From contig VSND01000096.1 in assembly GCA_009774145.1 (NCBI GenBank), forward strand, positions 1-12,302: a stretch of 12,302 bases of DNA. The letters run 5' to 3'. This document shows, one piece after another, positions 1 to 7,089 of this stretch. Source of the DNA: Lachnospiraceae bacterium (GTDB lineage Bacteria > Bacillota > Clostridia > Lachnospirales > Lachnospiraceae). How positions within the stretch are numbered: the first letter of the stretch is position 1; the number at the start of each line of letters is the position of its first letter. The notes below the pieces were generated by a model. The model saw only the letters and a list, made by a program, of their open reading frames with translations, ran no database searches and was not told the DNA's origin. A program made the translations under genes and the position numbers.

Positions 1-44
1 ATGCTCCCTAATCAAAATCATTGAGGGCTATATATTGTCAGGCT

Positions 45-1427
45 TTAAAAATATTCAAAAGTTGTAAACTGGTGTATTTTAACGTCAGTTCCTTTTATAT
101 GGATCACATCTGAAAGCATCGCCAGGGCACTCCCGCCGCATTTGATGCTGATATAATCCTTTGCCTGCAGATTCACTTTCGTTCCACTGAGTGCAATCTC
201 AGACCCAGTTACTGTGATATTGCCTTTCCCACTGAACATGATCCCCAGTCTGGTCATATTCAGAGCATCCCCCTTGCCTGTTGCAAGCCGTATTTCTTTC
301 CCCGCCAGAGATACACTTTGCTTTTCTGGTGTGCTCCAGCTCTTATTTTCAGGTGCATTGTCTTTTGTAACTCTTCCAGTGTCGGATCTCTCAGGCGGTA
401 TGGACAGTTTTTCTCTTCTGGCTGCCTCCCCAGGTATACCTGTCTCTGCTCTGCTGTCTTCCTTCTCAATTCCGGATACAATCCCTTCGGTCATATCAGA
501 TATCTGCTGAAAACTGCTCCCTGCCCCACCAATGATATACCGATCATTCTCTTCCATGGTTGGAAAATAGACATACTGTGTGTCCCCTTTCTCCGGACGT
601 CCGCTATATCCTTTTCCACTTCCTGAATAATAGACCGGCTGATGATGCCAACTTCTTATCTTTTCACCGCTGCCATCCGTCTTCAACATCAGCCGGGACA
701 TGGTCGGTGTAGTCTCAGTAACCGTACCTTGGACAGCTGCCCCGATCAGAGGCAGTTCCAAAAACTGCACCGCTTCTCCGATCTGAAAATCTTCGAATAC
801 TCCTTCCACGACATATTCCGGAAAAGAAATCATCCCTCCCGGCATCTGATATTCCCATCTTCCGGACATCCTGTTTCTTATACAACAATTTCTGTCTGGA
901 AGCGTCTTCCTGATCTGGTATTTCGGGAGACCCACACATACACGGATACCCGGAAAATGTATTTCCGGCGACAGAAGATATCCCTTTTGTGAAGCGACTC
1001 TTTTCAGGAACTCCCAGTCTGTCTCCTGGTACTGCATGAGAAATTTCCCGACTGCATCCTCCCTTCCGGGCTGATCCCAGATAAAATCCCCCTGATATTC
1101 TTTTAACAGCAAGGAAAACAGATTTCCTCTGCTGCGCTGCTCGTCCTGAAAAGAACGCTTTTTTCTTTTCAGATCCAGTTTACAGCTGCTGGAATACACT
1201 TGCAGATCAACAGCTGCCCTTCCCTGCACCAGCCTCGCAATTGAGCTGCAAAGGATTCCGCAGAACAAATTCTTTTCTTCCGATCCTGTACAGGATACCC
1301 TGATCTCTTCCATCGGTTGAAGATATTTCGTCCTGTTCGGCACTTCCTGCTCTTCCAGCCAGACCATGGTCTGCAGGACTGCGTGATCTCCCATTCTGGA
1401 ATGCGCGGTTCTTCCGTTCCCGGTCAA
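45..1427 (-). CDS. VgrG-like contractile-injection spike protein, main body, N-terminally broken
   Basis: This is the larger part of a VgrG/Pvc8-type spike protein, the trimeric tip that caps the tube of contractile injection systems. Numbering from the TTG at 1427, residues 9-95 are the first beta domain, ending in the family pattern SCKLDLKRKKRSFQD. Residues 128-145 carry the typical FLMQYQETDWEFLKR segment. Around 277-300 is an OB/gp5-like piece (RPEKGDTQYVYFPT). Residues 375-450 form a repetitive beta-strand region like the VgrG needle, separated from the rest by a charged linker at 305-370. Authentic coding in this frame begins at about 1403 (HSRM); the nine residues before it are in the wrong frame for the upstream VgrG fragment. 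No ribosome binding site fits the TTG or the ATG at 1394, so translation is doubtful unless ribosomes reinitiate. The family call is firm. Whether the protein is made is not. Confidence 0.8.
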   Translation of the reverse strand: MTGNGRTAHSRMGDHAVLQTMVWLEEQEVPNRTKYLQPMEEIRVSCTGSEEKNLFCGILCSSIARLVQGRAAVDLQVYSSSCKLDLKRKKRSFQDEQRSRGNLFSLLLKEYQGDFIWDQPGREDAVGKFLMQYQETDWEFLKRVASQKGYLLSPEIHFPGIRVCVGLPKYQIRKTLPDRNCCIRNRMSGRWEYQMPGGMISFPEYVVEGVFEDFQIGEAVQFLELPLIGAAVQGTVTETTPTMSRLMLKTDGSGEKIRSWHHQPVYYSGSGKGYSGRPEKGDTQYVYFPTMEENDRYIIGGAGSSFQQISDMTEGIVSGIEKEDSRAETGIPGEAARREKLSIPPERSDTGRVTKDNAPENKSWSTPEKQSVSLAGKEIRLATGKGDALNMTRLGIMFSGKGNITVTGSEIALSGTKVNLQAKDYISIKCGGSALAMLSDVIHIKGTDVKIHQFTTFEYF

Positions 1428-1746
1428 GTTGACAGCTGTAAGACATTGCTTTTATGTGAATCTCATTTAATGGATCGGAAGTTCCCGTTTCCATACTGAT
1501 ATCTACATAGACTACAATACCCCGAAATATGATTTTCTCCTGTCCCATGCAGAATACCTGCAAATCTGATCCTGGTACAATCCTTTGAACATCTGCCTGA
1601 CAATCCGGAAGCACCACCCCTTTTAACTCCATTCGGCTGTGTTCACCACTTTTCTTTGCCAGTTTCATCCTCGGATTTTGCAGCTTCAATTCCTGTTGAT
1701 CTGCCTTGATATTCAAAACCACTGCGTCGTTCATAGTTTTTTCCAT
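1207..1746 (-). pseudogene. N-terminal fragment of a second VgrG-like gene, frameshifted
   Basis: The first about 118 residues read as the N-terminus of a VgrG-like protein. There is a GEHSRMELKGVV strand at 34-45, then MGQEKIIFRGIV at 67-78, then SCQLDRERKNRAFQN at 104-118. After residue 118 the frame loses all similarity and becomes Arg/Gly/Ser-rich until the stop at 1207, while the VgrG signal continues in the neighbouring frame. Residues 36-118 match residues 9-95 of the downstream frame motif by motif, so this is not a simple indel. It is the front of one VgrG gene joined to another. The start is ATG at 1746, with GGGGA directly upstream; an ATG four codons later (1734) is possible. It lies 35 bp after the 258-aa gene and is probably co-transcribed with it. 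Confidence 0.75.
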
Positions 1747-1781
1747 TCCCCTTTTTCAGTTTATTTTTATCCACTGCCTTT

Positions 1782-2558
1782 TTAATCCACCATAATCTTC
1801 CACCGCTTTTTCGTGCTGCCCGCCTCTGTCCGTTCTCTTGAATACACCTCTTTCCGTATTCTGGCCAGTTCTTTGTACAGAGTAAGATTGGAAAGCTCCT
1901 TAAGCTTCTTTTTGTCCCTGCGTTTCACATAGGCCGCCAGTGCGGGAAGGCCGACCGGATGCTCCTGGCCCAGAAGCTGCAGACAGAACAGCGTGTCCAG
2001 TTCCGACAGTTCCTCTGCCTTCAGCATCTCCTCCGCAAATTCCCGGAGAATCTCCGGGGACAGCGTCGTCCCTCCTTTGACCGAATATGCCGCATGAATG
2101 GTATTCAGGGTATCAAATTCCGTGTTCCGGTCCTCAAAGTTCTGATACCGGTAGCGAAGCACTGCTCCTTCCTGCAGTTTAAAGCGGCACAGTTCCAGCT
2201 CTCCCTTCTGAAGTTCGGTCTGTTCGGTCAGGAAAAGGTCGATTTCCCGGTAGATAAAGTTCCCGTCCGTATGCTCTTCGGAAAAGCGCACTTTTAAAAC
2301 CGTTGTGGTGTTGGTCGGATGGTAAGTCACCGCTATGGGCTCCTTGATCAGGAACATCTGTCCTTCGTAAAAAAGCACCCCTTCTCTCAGAAAGATGGAA
2401 TCCTCTGTTGTCGTCAGTTCGCATCCAGCCAGTATCCCGTCTCCATAGTCTTTGTGCAGGAGCTGGTCGGCCAGAAACGCATATTCGGCCAGTGCTTCCA
2501 GCATGCTCTTTCTCAATATGTGGAGATCCCGAAAGACCGGAATGGCCTGTACTCTCAT
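1782..2558 (-). CDS. Uncharacterised CIS-operon protein with tail-fibre-like N-terminal part (258 aa)
   Basis: I do not recognise a named family. Residues 1-35 look helical. Residues 38-92 alternate short hydrophobic strands and Gly turns (DGILAGCEL, then FLREGVLFYEGQMFLIKEPI, then TTTVLKVRF). This resembles the DGI(I/L)xGxxV / VxxGxxxxxG layout at the N-terminus of many phage tail-fibre and baseplate-attachment proteins. That resemblance is from pattern only. Residues 100-140 continue with beta-like segments, and 165-258 are charged and helical, ending in a basic tail. No signal peptide, membrane segment or ATPase motif is visible. The ATG at 2558 has GGAGG about 10 nt upstream, overlapping the end of the Hsp70-like gene 15 bp away, so the two are probably translationally coupled. 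Position between the Hsp70-like and VgrG genes suggests a role in CIS assembly or loading; that is inference. Confidence 0.7.
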   Translation of the reverse strand: MRVQAIPVFRDLHILRKSMLEALAEYAFLADQLLHKDYGDGILAGCELTTTEDSIFLREGVLFYEGQMFLIKEPIAVTYHPTNTTTVLKVRFSEEHTDGNFIYREIDLFLTEQTELQKGELELCRFKLQEGAVLRYRYQNFEDRNTEFDTLNTIHAAYSVKGGTTLSPEILREFAEEMLKAEELSELDTLFCLQLLGQEHPVGLPALAAYVKRRDKKKLKELSNLTLYKELARIRKEVYSRERTEAGSTKKRWKIMVD

Positions 2559-2573
2559 GGGTTTTCTTCCTCC

Positions 2574-4862
2574 TTACTTCGTTCCGTCAAAGAAATTCGT
2601 CAGCCAGTCTTCTGTCTCAAAGAGAAAGAACTGGTCCGGACCCAGCATCAGCCGTTCTTCTTTCCTGAGAACCGGCACCACCAGGAAGCCCCACCGTTCT
2701 TCGTCAGCCAGTACAAAGGAGCGGAGTTCCTTCTCCACAATGGAGTCCACATCGTCCTGAATGGTCTGTCCCTGATATTTCTCCACGATTTCTTCCGCTT
2801 CTGCCGGTCTGAATTCCTTCCGGTTGAAGGAACAGTTATATTTATACCGCTGCTGTCCGTTTAAATCCTTCAGGAAAAGCTGCAGTGTCAGATCGGTCAT
2901 GTTCCTTGAGATGTAACCCCAGGTCTGTTCCCGGTCCAGGCTTTTTATAAGGTTCTTCTCTTCTCCCGTATGCGTGATCGCCGTTACAATGTACGGAAAC
3001 GCCGGCTGTTCGCTCACAATCGTCACATCCGCATAACCAAAGCGCCGGTCTTTCATATATTTGACCGCCCCGTCCAGGCACATCAGCTTTAAAGCGTGCT
3101 CTTCCGCTTCCGGACGGTTCCTTCCGGAGGATTCGATCATCCTCCCCGGGATGAATTCCTTTAAGGCCTCCCGGAACAGATCGATCCTGCAGGACTGCCC
3201 GGTCAGCCGCAGGATGGAGTAATTCTGCAGCTGCTCATTTTCGTAAGGCGTCTCGATAAACCGTTTTACAATCCGGTAGATGTCTCCCTGGAGCAGGCGG
3301 TTCAGCTGGCTGATGCTCAGATACACGCCGGGGATATCTTTGAGCACCTGCAGCCGCCCTTCGAAACAGACCGACAGTTTAAACCGGTCCGCCAGCACGC
3401 ATGCAGTCGCAGACTCCGTGATCGGAATGCTGCTGACTGCCACGCGCAGGATGTCTTTCTGTCCATAAAATGTTTTCTTGATCTCTTCTGCCAGTCCGAA
3501 CAGGAAGTAAAAATTGTTCTTTACCGCATAATAGTCCGTATTGCTTCTGTGCTCATACTCTTTGAATCTGGTCGGAATCCGCTTTTCCGCTTTCCGGTAT
3601 TCTTCTTCCAGAAGATGGTATACCTGTTCCACCCCATCCTGATCGATTCTCCGGAAGATATCCGTTCCCATTTCTTCCATAATATCCCTGACCCGGAATT
3701 CTCCTGCGTCGTCCAGTTCCTGCGCAATGGCGGTCTTTAAGAGCTGCATGATGCGGTACGTCAGGTTGTTTCCGCCAAAATCCGTGTCCCCGTTCTCGTA
3801 CGCAGTGGAAATGCGGATTCGATAGGATACCTGCCGGTCTTCAATCGTAAACCGGCTGGAAGAAAGATCCGTCGTACCGCCGCCGCAGTCAATGATCAGG
3901 GCCTGAAGCTCTTCGTGATTATGATACCGGTTCTGAGCGATCAGTTCTGATATGGAATTGTAGAGCACCGCCACGCCCTCGTCCAGCATGTCCGATTCTT
4001 CCATGATCCGGTACCCCGGAAAGATTTCTTTATACAGGCGGACAAACAGCCGTTTCTGCTTGACCGGCGCAGAGATATGCAGGCTGGTAAAACGGCATTT
4101 GAACCTCTGAGTCGCACAGAATATGACATGAGTAAGGAACGCCTTTATGATCTCTTTCCGTTTGACATAACAGCGGTGTCCGTTCTGGTCCACCAGTTCT
4201 TCCTGACGGTCGGGATCGCTGATCCAGCGCTTCATATCATAAAAGACGCAGAAGCCCTCATCTATATAACTGGAATGAAACAGCTGATCCGCCTGATGCC
4301 CGAATACATACCGGATCTGTTCTCCCTGGATGCTCTGCACGCCTGCCATGGACGGAAGGATCGGGGATTCTTCTCCATTCCCCGTCTCAAACATGACATA
4401 GTTTGTCTCATTTTCCCGCAGGCGTTCCCTGATCGGATCACCCTCCAGCCGTTCTATATAGCTGGAATCCAGATAAATGCCCGCCGTTGTATTGCTTGTC
4501 CCAAAGTCAATGGCCAGAGGCATGTCCATCTCCATCAGTTCCCGTACCTGAAAATCCATGACCGGCGCCATATAAAAATTCAGATGTTCCGGCTGCAGGT
4601 CATAGATTCCTTCGTACAGGCGATAGATCAGATCCGACTGCCGACGGTCCATGCAGTATAACTGGTAGCTTTTAACCGAAGATTCTTTGCAGGGAAACTC
4701 TGCCGATTTTGTCAGATACAGGCGCTCTGTCTCCCCTTTTTTCTGACGTACCTGAAAAACGGTGCAGATCTGGTTTCCGCTCACCAGAAGGGCGTTGGTG
4801 TCCGCAATGTCCGGCAGATATCCGATAGATGATGCTGGAATGCCCCTGACCGTCAAAATCAA
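2574..4862 (-). CDS. Hsp70/actin-fold ATPase of the CIS operon
   Basis: An ASKHA-superfamily ATPase. With numbering from the TTG at 4862, residues 116-132 are the phosphate-1 motif (LAIDFGTSNTTAGIYLD). Around 321-335 is the phosphate-2 motif (LIIDCGGGTTDLSSS). Around 548-565 is an adenosine-type motif (LRLTGQSCRIDLFREAL). The roughly 200 C-terminal residues do not look like a DnaK substrate-binding domain, so a classical chaperone role is not shown. The reading frame is open back to 4862, but that TTG lies inside the ParA coding sequence, follows a TGA and has no ribosome binding site. The first ATG is at 4652 (residue 71), 19 nt after the ParA-frame stop at 4672, which would allow reinitiation while keeping the whole ATPase core. 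The true N-terminus was probably lost or altered in the join with parA. The family is certain, the start is not. Confidence 0.8.
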   Translation of the reverse strand: MILTVRGIPASSIGYLPDIADTNALLVSGNQICTVFQVRQKKGETERLYLTKSAEFPCKESSVKSYQLYCMDRRQSDLIYRLYEGIYDLQPEHLNFYMAPVMDFQVRELMEMDMPLAIDFGTSNTTAGIYLDSSYIERLEGDPIRERLRENETNYVMFETGNGEESPILPSMAGVQSIQGEQIRYVFGHQADQLFHSSYIDEGFCVFYDMKRWISDPDRQEELVDQNGHRCYVKRKEIIKAFLTHVIFCATQRFKCRFTSLHISAPVKQKRLFVRLYKEIFPGYRIMEESDMLDEGVAVLYNSISELIAQNRYHNHEELQALIIDCGGGTTDLSSSRFTIEDRQVSYRIRISTAYENGDTDFGGNNLTYRIMQLLKTAIAQELDDAGEFRVRDIMEEMGTDIFRRIDQDGVEQVYHLLEEEYRKAEKRIPTRFKEYEHRSNTDYYAVKNNFYFLFGLAEEIKKTFYGQKDILRVAVSSIPITESATACVLADRFKLSVCFEGRLQVLKDIPGVYLSISQLNRLLQGDIYRIVKRFIETPYENEQLQNYSILRLTGQSCRIDLFREALKEFIPGRMIESSGRNRPEAEEHALKLMCLDGAVKYMKDRRFGYADVTIVSEQPAFPYIVTAITHTGEEKNLIKSLDREQTWGYISRNMTDLTLQLFLKDLNGQQRYKYNCSFNRKEFRPAEAEEIVEKYQGQTIQDDVDSIVEKELRSFVLADEERWGFLVVPVLRKEERLMLGPDQFFLFETEDWLTNFFDGTK

Positions 4863-4971
4863 TCAGGGCCGTCCGTTTTCCTCTCTTTGCCAGCAGATAG
4901 GCCAGCGTGGTGGCCGTGACTGATTTTCCCACACCGCCTTTCTCGTTCATTACGGCTATAATTTTTGCCAT
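4672..4971 (-). pseudogene. Truncated ParA/MinD-type ATPase, out-of-frame fusion to the Hsp70-like gene
   Basis: The ATG at 4971 has AAAGGAG 7 nt upstream, the best ribosome binding site in this operon. Residues 1-49 are clearly ParA-like. They carry the deviant Walker A KGGVGKS at 11-17 and the Walker A' region LIDFDGQGHSS at 36-46. After about SIIY (residue 49) the frame gives Cys/Arg/Gly-rich nonsense to the stop at 4672, with no Walker B and none of the usual 250 or so residues. From about 4840 the protein-like signal moves to the overlapping frame of the Hsp70-like gene. A deletion joining the front of parA to the middle of the next gene fits best. The fragment cannot be a working ParA, but its translation may still feed ribosomes to the Hsp70-like gene. 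Confidence 0.75.
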
Positions 4972-5163
4972 TTTTGCTCTCCTTTCGTTTTCCTGTCCGT
5001 TTTCCAGATGTAACGGTATACCAGAACGGTAGTTTGTGATAAGATGTGTTTGGGTAGTTTGGGTTGGGTAAACAGGGGTTGGAAAAAACTGACAACTGAC
5101 ACTGAACATTAGAAAATACTTACGAACAAATAGATAAGATTATATTAAATCTGATATTAGACA
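4972..5163 (-). promoter_or_regulatory. Upstream region of the parA'-hsp70-vgrG operon with weak promoter candidate
   Basis: This 192-bp stretch holds no convincing gene. On the minus strand a perfect TATAAT lies at 5144-5139, about 165 bp before the parA ATG. The best -35 match, TTCACC at 5169-5164, is 19 bp away and lies at the edge of the MITE-like element, so the promoter is weak or needs an activator. Between 5040 and 5106 are short imperfect repeats (TTTGGG/GGGTA units and three ACTGAC-like units) of unknown meaning. No terminator separates the S8 peptidase gene from this operon, so read-through is possible. Confidence 0.3.
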
Positions 5164-5335
5164 GGTGAATGTTATTTTAGTGTCAAGTTGCCTGATTTTC
5201 CAATTTCAGGGATGAAAATGGGTCGTTTTCATCCCCTCCGCTGCTTTTCACAACGTTTTTTCTCTTGGACGAAATCAGTGGAACCCCTTGATTTTTCGGG
5301 ATTTCCTCTAACCTGACACTATAATAACACTCTCC
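5164..5335. mobile_element. MITE-like 172-bp element with 26-bp terminal inverted repeats
   Basis: Positions 5164-5189 on the + strand match the reverse complement of 5310-5335 at 22 of 26 positions (shared core TAGTGTCA, flanked by TGTTATT outward and GTT inward). No ORF of useful length lies between them. An internal perfect hairpin is at 5209-5235. The size, paired ends, lack of a gene and internal dyad fit a miniature inverted-repeat transposable element or an internally deleted insertion sequence. I see no clear target-site duplication. I cannot assign an IS family from the ends alone. The right end overlaps the 3' end of the S8 peptidase gene and has changed its C-terminus. Confidence 0.6.
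5209..5235. repeat. Perfect 10-bp inverted repeat inside the MITE-like element
   Basis: GGGATGAAAA (5209-5218) pairs perfectly with TTTTCATCCC (5226-5235) across a 7-nt loop. There is no T-run after the stem on either strand, so it is not a normal intrinsic terminator. It could form a stable RNA hairpin in read-through transcripts, or a cruciform used by a transposase. Confidence 0.7.
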
Positions 5336-6975
5336 CCCCAGCTTTTATTCGGATAAGTTTGGGGGCCCGGCCTTCTTGCCCCCCGGATCAGAAATCTCTG
5401 GATGGCTGAACCGTCCATAGTAGGCACATTCCCCTGAACGATCCCCCACTCCATCAGCAGAGCTGCCGCTCCTGCTGTAAGCGCTGCCGCCGCACTGGTT
5501 CCGGTTAAGGTACTGCTCCTTCCAAATCGGTCGATGGCCGATACATTTACTGCCGGCGCCGTAATATCCGGTTTCTGATTTGCACTCCTGGTTTTTCCCC
5601 TGCTGGAATCCATCCATATACTCTCTGTGCTTCCCTCATACCCTGCCACCGTCAGCACGCGAAGGGTATTGCCCGGATCTGTGACCGTGGTATCCGGATC
5701 CGGCCGCAGGAAATAAGTTCCGTCACTGATGAAGCCTGTCACCGGAAGCCAGATATGAAAACTGTTCTCCAGATCTCCGTCGGAATAGATCCGGAGCCTC
5801 CAGATACCGGGAGTGGGATCCCGAAAAGACATCAGAAGCCGCTCATCCCCGGACACAATTTCCGACAGTTCATACTGCACGTCCAGAATCGTATTTTCAA
5901 AAACAAAATCGAACCGCTGCTGCTCCAGAATCCGCGGAAAGATCCTCGGAATCTGTTCTCCTGACGGCGACGTAACCTCTGCTGCAAACATCCCAGGAGC
6001 ATTTCCCCACAGATTCAGCTGAAATCCGTCTTCATTTTCCGCTACCCGCAGCTCCACATCCAGATATCCTGTATTCTTGGGAACCACTCCGAAAAAATGA
6101 TGTCCTTTATTTCCTTCATTCCCCGCAGCAACCACCACTGCTCTTCCTGCTCTGTTTCCAAAGTCATCCAGATACTGCCCCAGCGCCGTGTTTCCCGTAT
6201 GTCCTCCGGAATTGCTTCCGAGCGCAATGCAGATGATCAGCGGACGGTTCTCCCTGGAAGCCACAATCTCCAGATACCGGACCGCGAGCATCATGTCGTT
6301 CTCCTGATAGGCAATGCTGTCCTGCGGGATCTCCTGAAGCTGCCGGATAAACGGCTTTGCCTCCTTCAGCTTTACAAATGCAATAGAGGTTTCAGGAGCC
6401 GCCCCGATAAAATTTTCATTCTCCACCTGCGAGCCGGCCGCAATCGACGCCACTTTTGTCCCATGCCCGCCCGGATCTGCTCCCGGAAGCTCTGTTCTTC
6501 CTTCCTCCAGAAAACGGTCAATGTCCGCTGCCGAGTAAGCGCTCCCGTAGAGGAATCCCTCCGGAGGCGTCCCGCTCTGATCTGTCTGGTCCCACAGCCC
6601 GATCACTCTGGTCCTTCCGTCTCTGGTACGGAAAGCCGGATTTTCCAGTGCGATTCCCGAATCCAGAAAGCCTATGATCACTCCGCTTCCTCTAAGCTGC
6701 AGTGCCGGCTGGTTCTGGATCGGCAGGATCCTTGTATATTCCAGACTCTCTGTATCCATCTGTGTATGACAGTTCGGAACCGCATAATCTCCAATAGGAA
6801 CATTCTGCGAATCCCGCAGGATTTCATCCCGGCTCATGTAAAAAACGCTGAAATTCCGATTGATATACTGAGTGCACACGCCGAAGGGATGCTCCGCCTG
6901 CCCCGTGAGCCGGACATCAATCTTCCATATAAAATCCATATAATCATTTGACAATATCGCTTCTTTGCAATCCAT
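5308..6975 (-). CDS. S8 family subtilisin-like serine peptidase (CspA/B/C-like)
   Basis: A 555-aa subtilase with an intact-looking triad: Asp105 in IIGFLDSGIA, His171 in GGHGTKVASIAAG and Ser494 in LTGTSAAAALTAG. The oxyanion Asn is 286 in VVAAGNEGN. The insert of about 150 residues between the oxyanion Asn and Ser regions (about 295-450) is typical of the clostridial Csp-like subfamily, the group of the C. difficile spore-germination proteases. There is no signal peptide or membrane segment, so it should be cytoplasmic unless exported another way. Residues 1-90 may act as a prodomain. The last residues fitting the family are YPNKSWG (541-547). The following ESVIIVSG and the stop are encoded by the terminal repeat of the adjacent MITE-like element. 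Start: ATG at 6975 with CGGAG upstream. Substrate and role here are unknown; related proteins occur widely in Lachnospiraceae outside sporulation loci. Confidence 0.9.
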   Translation of the reverse strand: MDCKEAILSNDYMDFIWKIDVRLTGQAEHPFGVCTQYINRNFSVFYMSRDEILRDSQNVPIGDYAVPNCHTQMDTESLEYTRILPIQNQPALQLRGSGVIIGFLDSGIALENPAFRTRDGRTRVIGLWDQTDQSGTPPEGFLYGSAYSAADIDRFLEEGRTELPGADPGGHGTKVASIAAGSQVENENFIGAAPETSIAFVKLKEAKPFIRQLQEIPQDSIAYQENDMMLAVRYLEIVASRENRPLIICIALGSNSGGHTGNTALGQYLDDFGNRAGRAVVVAAGNEGNKGHHFFGVVPKNTGYLDVELRVAENEDGFQLNLWGNAPGMFAAEVTSPSGEQIPRIFPRILEQQRFDFVFENTILDVQYELSEIVSGDERLLMSFRDPTPGIWRLRIYSDGDLENSFHIWLPVTGFISDGTYFLRPDPDTTVTDPGNTLRVLTVAGYEGSTESIWMDSSRGKTRSANQKPDITAPAVNVSAIDRFGRSSTLTGTSAAAALTAGAAALLMEWGIVQGNVPTMDGSAIQRFLIRGARRPGPQTYPNKSWGESVIIVSG

Positions 6976-7012
6976 ATGGCTGCTCCGTAAAACATCTTAT
7001 TGTATGGATATG

Positions 7013-7045
7013 AAAAAAGCAGAAGGCCTGTGAAAGGCCTCCTGC
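7013..7045 (-). terminator. Intrinsic terminator of the aldo/keto reductase gene
   Basis: On the minus strand an 11-bp stem (GCAGGAGGCCT with AGGCCTTCTGC, one G-T pair) closes a 5-nt loop and is followed by six Ts. It lies about 45 bp after the reductase stop and before the start of the S8 peptidase gene, so it insulates the two units. Confidence 0.9.
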
Positions 7046-7089
7046 CAGTGTTCCGGGCGATACCTGCCCGGGAAACGGATGCTTCTCTT

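Noticed and set aside
1207..1427. Programmed ribosomal frameshift joining the two VgrG frames
   Set aside because: A frameshift would continue one protein, but the downstream frame repeats the same domain segment from its start, so a recombination join explains it better. No slippery heptamer was seen at the join.
4077..4661. 194-aa + strand ORF antisense to the Hsp70-like gene
   Set aside because: Covers the conserved phosphate-1 motif on the other strand; composition is that of a shadow frame.
5040..5106. Iterated repeats as an origin or CRISPR-like array
   Set aside because: The units are 6-7 bp, few and imperfect, with no spacer structure.
5154..5186. Outward promoter from the TTGACA in the left end of the MITE-like element
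   Set aside because: The nearest -10 like sequences on the minus strand are 21 bp (TAATAT) or 36 bp (TATAAT) away, outside the workable range.
5209..5235. Intrinsic terminator for the S8 peptidase gene
   Set aside because: The stem is good but no T-run follows on the minus strand.
6097..6951. 284-aa + strand ORF antisense to the S8 peptidase
   Set aside because: Shadow of the catalytic coding region with no motif, start signal or promoter.
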